9,315 nt of DNA from Rudanella sp. (GTDB lineage Bacteria; Bacteroidota; Bacteroidia; Cytophagales; Spirosomataceae), in the NCBI GenBank assembly GCA_026785985.1, contig JAJAYX010000460.1, positions 1 through 9,315 on the forward strand. Reading direction: 5' to 3'. Shown here piece by piece: positions 5,727-9,315 of this stretch (its first letter is position 1; the number at the start of each line of letters is the position of its first letter). Under the pieces are notes generated by a model, which was given only the letters and a program-made list of their open reading frames with translations, was not told the origin of the DNA and did no database searches. Both the position numbers and the translations under genes were made by a program.

Positions 5727-8700
5727 ATGCCTCATATCCTTCGCATTGATAAAGACCCCAATGTGGGTCAGCAAGACCACCAGGACTGGACACAGAGCCG
5801 GGGTGGACTGACGGGAAATCGAATTGAACACATTCCCGATACGCTCACGGGCGGTAGCGGCACGGCAGCCAAAGCCGGCACGTCCATTCCGTCGCCGTTT
5901 GCGCGGCTATATCTGTTCGATACGGCGTTTCGGATGGTGAAAAATGATATTATGCCGCGTGAGACTTCGTTGTATCACGTGCTGGCGTCGCAGTGCTTAG
6001 ATTTGCTCGAACTACTGTTTCAGGGTGGGCCACGCAACAACGACATCACATTTAAGGTGTGGAACAAGAGCGAACGGCTCGAAGCACTTCGGAGTCGCAA
6101 TGCCCCCTCCGGTTCGGGGCAGCGACACGCCCACGCGATTCTCGCCAAAGCCCTCGAACTCGATTTGCAGGGCGATTTGGGTCAGTTGCAGCAGATCACG
6201 ATGATTTATTATAAAGGTGCTCTGCTGGGCGGCACCTCGCCGATGACGCTGGTGTTTACCTCGCCCAACTGGGAGCAGGAACGACAGAATCGGTTTATCG
6301 AACCCCCCAAAAGCACTAATGGCCGCACGCTGTTCCGCAACGAATATGTGCCGCTGGCCGACCGCGATGTGGCGTTCGTGACGTACCTGTCGCGCATCTA
6401 TCGCGAACAGAATCAGTTGCTTACGGGCGGTTTTCGGGAGTTTCTGTACAAGATTTTTGAAGACAACACGGCACCCCTGCGGACGGAAGCCGACAAAACC
6501 CTCGGCAGTTTCGATGCCATCACGGTGGGGGGCGACACCAACGCGACCTTGCAGGTGGTGCCGGGCCTGTTGCTCTACGGCGTTCGGGAGGCCGACGTGC
6601 TGGAAGACATCGAGCGCGAAAGCGATTTTGTGATGCAGCCGACGGTGCAATACTACGCGCAGGAAACTTACCAGAACGGCGCACCCACCAAAGTCCGGCG
6701 ACCGTTGGCCCTGGCTTCGCGGATGGAAGTGGCCGGGAAGTACGTCAAAAATACCGACTGGAACCCCCGCACCGAAGTGCTGCCCGTTCACCTGAACGAC
6801 CTCAGCCGCGATGGTTTGCTGGCCGACCGCTATTTGCCCGGCGTTGACAATGTGCGCTATCCGTTTGTGTCGACGGATGACTTCCTGGAAGATTTCCTGG
6901 TGAAGATGCCGTACAAAATCAATAACGAACGGTTCCAGACCGGGATGCGCGACAACGCTGATTGCCATTTCCTGCTGCCAATTCGCAAGGAGTATTTCAA
7001 CTTTTTCCGGCCTGAAGACCTCGAACGGTTCCTGACCATTCAGATCGACGCGAACATGGTGACGGCCACGCTGGAAGTGCCCGTGAAAGGCAACCGGCGC
7101 GTTACGTTCCGCAAGGCATATGACCTGCGCGACTCCAGCACGGTGGTTGAGTTTCGGGCCGATCTGGGCTTTTTCCCGTTCTATCGGCTAAACCGCCCCG
7201 ACCTGCAACACATGAACCAATACACGGTAATGCTGGCCGACGGGAGCGGAGTGGAGTACGGTTTCCGGCCATCGGGGGTGCAGTTTTACCAGTTTCCGAA
7301 CCTTATAAAGAAGGCCCCGGTGCCGGTGCCAACGCCGGAGGCTCGCAGCCCCAAAACACCCCTCAGCCCGGCTTCGTATTTCTTTAAAGTCCCGCAAGCC
7401 TTCGACCTGATGGAGGTGCATCTGAACTACGGGGGCGACACCTACCGGGGCCTCATGCTGCCGATGTTCAAGGTGATCGAGCAGAGTTACCGGGCGTTTA
7501 CGTTTGCCATTGATTTTGGGACCTCGAACACGCACGTGGCCTTTCTGGAGAACGATGGCGTGTCGGGTAATGCCGAGCCGCAACCGCTCACGGTGGCCAA
7601 CGATGCCGAATTACAGGTGGTGTTGCTCAACAAACCGTATAATGGTCCCGAAGCCCAAACAACCCATCAGCGGTACGCGCTCCGAAGTGGGTTTGGCTCG
7701 TTCGATGAGATGGAACCACTGATTCGGCGGGAGTTTATCCCGCCCGTAATCAGTGCCGACGGTCGGGCCGGGTCGCCGTTTGCATTTCCCTTGCGGACAA
7801 CGGTTTACGAGAAAAAGGGTATTCAGGACGGGGGTGATTATTTGTTCAGCAAACTCAACCTCGGCTTCAACATTGATCTGGAGCAGATGGCCAATGCCGA
7901 CGTGAACCGCTACATCACGAACCTGAAATGGTTATTTGAAAACCAGCCCAAAGATGCCCTTAACCGGCCCCGTGTTCGGGCGTTTTTCGAGATATTGTTA
8001 TTGATGATTCGGCATAAAGTGGTGCTGAATGAGGGTGATGTGACGAAGACCAAAGTCGTTTGGCTGGCTCCGTCGAGTATGCGAAAGGGTGTGCGAAACA
8101 GTATTACGGAGGAATGGCAAAAAGCCTTTGACCGGGCGTTCGGGTCGAGCGGACAGTTTGTTTATGAACCGATTTCGGAGTCAGTCGCGCCGTATTTCTA
8201 TTTGATGAAAAAGGGCGTTTTGCCCACATCCGATGCAGTTAACATCGACATTGGGGGCGGCACCTCCGACATTATGTTGTTTGTGCAGGCCCAACGGCGG
8301 TATCTGAACACCTCATTCCGGTTTGCCGCCAATGATATTTGGGGTGGTGGTCTCAACGAGCAGGGCTACCCTTCGTACCGGAAAGACAACGGCTTCATTA
8401 CCAACTACCAGCTCTACCGGCAACGAAACCCGATGCCCTGGCGGGCGGAAGATGGAACCCTCGAATCGTTCCTGCAAAAAGACGAAATGACCGCCGAAGA
8501 CGTGGTGAGCCTGATGTTCAAGCAGGACGCGCACTTCCGGTTCACGCAGTCGATGAAGGATTTCAGGCCCGCCCTCAGGATGGTGTTGTACATTCATTAT
8601 GCGTCGATTATTTACCACCTCACGCAATTAGTCGAAGCCAATGGTTTGCAACTGCCTCGTTTTCTGACCTTTACGGGTCGGGGATCGCAGTACCTAAATC

Positions 8701-9272
8701 TACTTGGTTCAGTAACCGACATCACAGAATTGACCCAACTCCTGTTTTCGGCTTATTCGAACCAAACTACGCCGGGTGGTTTCCGCATTGTATTTACTGA
8801 CAAACCCAAGGAAACGACCGCCAACGGAGCCGTTTTGTATCAGCAACAGCAGGATACGAACCCTGCCCAAATGGTGAAACCCGAACCCGTGACCTATTGG
8901 GGTGATGTGCGCAACCCAGACGGGCCGCCGACCGATTTTGTGTATAACATCACAAGTGCCGAAGAAGCCCGTAACCGCACTGATTTCCACGAATCGGTGA
9001 TTGAGAACGTCCGGTTATTTTTGGAAAAAACGCTCAAGAACCGCACCATTACGGCTTTCCTGGCCGATTTCGACATTCAACGCCCGGAACAGTACTATGA
9101 CTTTTTGGTGGGAACCGATCCTACCTCTCGTCATAACGTATTGTGGGATAGCTACTTGCTGGCTCGTTTAGCCATTGAGCGCGACCCCGATGCCCGCCTG
9201 TCCGAAACATTCTTTTTCCTCCCACTCAAACACGCCCTGTACGAATTGTCGAAACACATTCAGCAGGGGTAA
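5727..9272 (+). CDS. Large actin/Hsp70-type (ASKHA) ATPase-domain protein with unknown N-terminal region
   Basis: The protein has 1181 residues, starting 6 bp after the tubulin-like stop. Residues 593 to about 1060 form an ASKHA nucleotide-binding domain: phosphate-1 motif FAIDFGTSNTHVAF with D596, phosphate-2 motif NIDIGGGTSDIMLF with D841 to D848, and adenosine motif FTGRGSQYL at 982-990. The roughly 590 residues before it are not recognised. They hold two notable motifs, TSIPSPFAR (52-60) and LLGGTSPMTLVFTSPN starting at 166, and end in a Pro-rich linker (530-548). About 120 residues follow the ATPase core. No signal peptide or membrane helix is seen, so it is probably cytoplasmic. The size is far above MreB, FtsA or ParM (about 320-420) and DnaK (about 640). 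SrfB-type virulence-associated proteins are large and ASKHA-like, but identity with them is not shown. Partner of the tubulin-like protein by operon position. Confidence 0.8.
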   Translation: MPHILRIDKDPNVGQQDHQDWTQSRGGLTGNRIEHIPDTLTGGSGTAAKAGTSIPSPFARLYLFDTAFRMVKNDIMPRETSLYHVLASQCLDLLELLFQGGPRNNDITFKVWNKSERLEALRSRNAPSGSGQRHAHAILAKALELDLQGDLGQLQQITMIYYKGALLGGTSPMTLVFTSPNWEQERQNRFIEPPKSTNGRTLFRNEYVPLADRDVAFVTYLSRIYREQNQLLTGGFREFLYKIFEDNTAPLRTEADKTLGSFDAITVGGDTNATLQVVPGLLLYGVREADVLEDIERESDFVMQPTVQYYAQETYQNGAPTKVRRPLALASRMEVAGKYVKNTDWNPRTEVLPVHLNDLSRDGLLADRYLPGVDNVRYPFVSTDDFLEDFLVKMPYKINNERFQTGMRDNADCHFLLPIRKEYFNFFRPEDLERFLTIQIDANMVTATLEVPVKGNRRVTFRKAYDLRDSSTVVEFRADLGFFPFYRLNRPDLQHMNQYTVMLADGSGVEYGFRPSGVQFYQFPNLIKKAPVPVPTPEARSPKTPLSPASYFFKVPQAFDLMEVHLNYGGDTYRGLMLPMFKVIEQSYRAFTFAIDFGTSNTHVAFLENDGVSGNAEPQPLTVANDAELQVVLLNKPYNGPEAQTTHQRYALRSGFGSFDEMEPLIRREFIPPVISADGRAGSPFAFPLRTTVYEKKGIQDGGDYLFSKLNLGFNIDLEQMANADVNRYITNLKWLFENQPKDALNRPRVRAFFEILLLMIRHKVVLNEGDVTKTKVVWLAPSSMRKGVRNSITEEWQKAFDRAFGSSGQFVYEPISESVAPYFYLMKKGVLPTSDAVNIDIGGGTSDIMLFVQAQRRYLNTSFRFAANDIWGGGLNEQGYPSYRKDNGFITNYQLYRQRNPMPWRAEDGTLESFLQKDEMTAEDVVSLMFKQDAHFRFTQSMKDFRPALRMVLYIHYASIIYHLTQLVEANGLQLPRFLTFTGRGSQYLNLLGSVTDITELTQLLFSAYSNQTTPGGFRIVFTDKPKETTANGAVLYQQQQDTNPAQMVKPEPVTYWGDVRNPDGPPTDFVYNITSAEEARNRTDFHESVIENVRLFLEKTLKNRTITAFLADFDIQRPEQYYDFLVGTDPTSRHNVLWDSYLLARLAIERDPDARLSETFFFLPLKHALYELSKHIQQG

Positions 9273-9315
9273 ACGGCCCAAACCTGTCAAAACCCCACCC
9301 CCCACCCCCCCCCCC
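9273..9315. other. Short 3' flank ending in a C-rich tract
   Basis: After the stop codon of the ASKHA gene there is no hairpin and no T-tract. The last 22 bases are C apart from two A, ending in twelve C in a row. This could be a genuine low-complexity tract or an artefact at a sequence end. No gene or terminator is supported here. Confidence 0.6.

Noticed and set aside
6012..6968. Long open frame of 318 codons on the minus strand
   Set aside because: It lies wholly inside the ASKHA gene on the opposite strand. The translation is rich in His, Arg, Val and Gln with no motifs, as expected for the antisense of a GC-rich gene.
5727..9272. Naming the large protein SrfB, DnaK, FtsA or MreB
   Set aside because: The ASKHA motifs are clear, but the length, the N-terminal 590 residues and the order of parts do not match DnaK, FtsA or MreB. 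SrfB is only a size and fold resemblance that needs a profile search.

Overview
The window looks like chromosomal DNA from a member of the Bacteroidota, most likely Cytophagales (Spirosoma-like). This is an inference from three things: a lipoprotein of the 'GGKKDT' plus Ig-like type that is common in that phylum, an exact TAnnTTTG promoter element of the Bacteroidota type, and start codons that mostly lack a Shine-Dalgarno sequence. No rRNA, tRNA, CRISPR array, insertion sequence or transposase was seen, and no gap without a gene exceeds about 160 bases.

Layout. On the minus strand (1-1507) a Uma2-family PD-(D/E)XK protein is followed directly (TAA immediately followed by ATG) by a surface lipoprotein that runs off the left edge. 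A 160-bp divergent intergenic region (1508-1667) carries the promoter for this pair and a striking degenerate array of 7-bp units. On the plus strand (1668-9272) five genes run in one direction: (1) a membrane protein with an N-terminal cold-shock-like barrel and four predicted membrane helices; (2) a lipoprotein with a von Willebrand A-like domain; (3) a small protein with three membrane helices; (4) a tubulin/FtsZ-superfamily protein with T1 and T4 glycine-rich loops; (5) a 1181-residue protein containing an actin/Hsp70-type (ASKHA) ATPase domain behind a large N-terminal region of unknown function. Gaps are 72, 9, 99 and 6 bp, so at least genes 2-5 look like one operon.

How they may work together (inference). 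The plus-strand set pairs a tubulin-like and an actin-like nucleotide-dependent protein, encoded 6 bp apart, with envelope proteins: a vWA lipoprotein and one or two membrane proteins. This suggests a membrane-anchored cytoskeletal or membrane-remodelling machine. Tubulin-like families linked with vWA proteins have been proposed as membrane-remodelling systems (FtsZ-like families, Makarova and Koonin, cited from memory). The pairing with a giant ASKHA protein, and the split of the operon by a long hairpin built from heptad repeats just before the tubulin-like gene, are the most interesting features. The function of the system cannot be read from the sequence.
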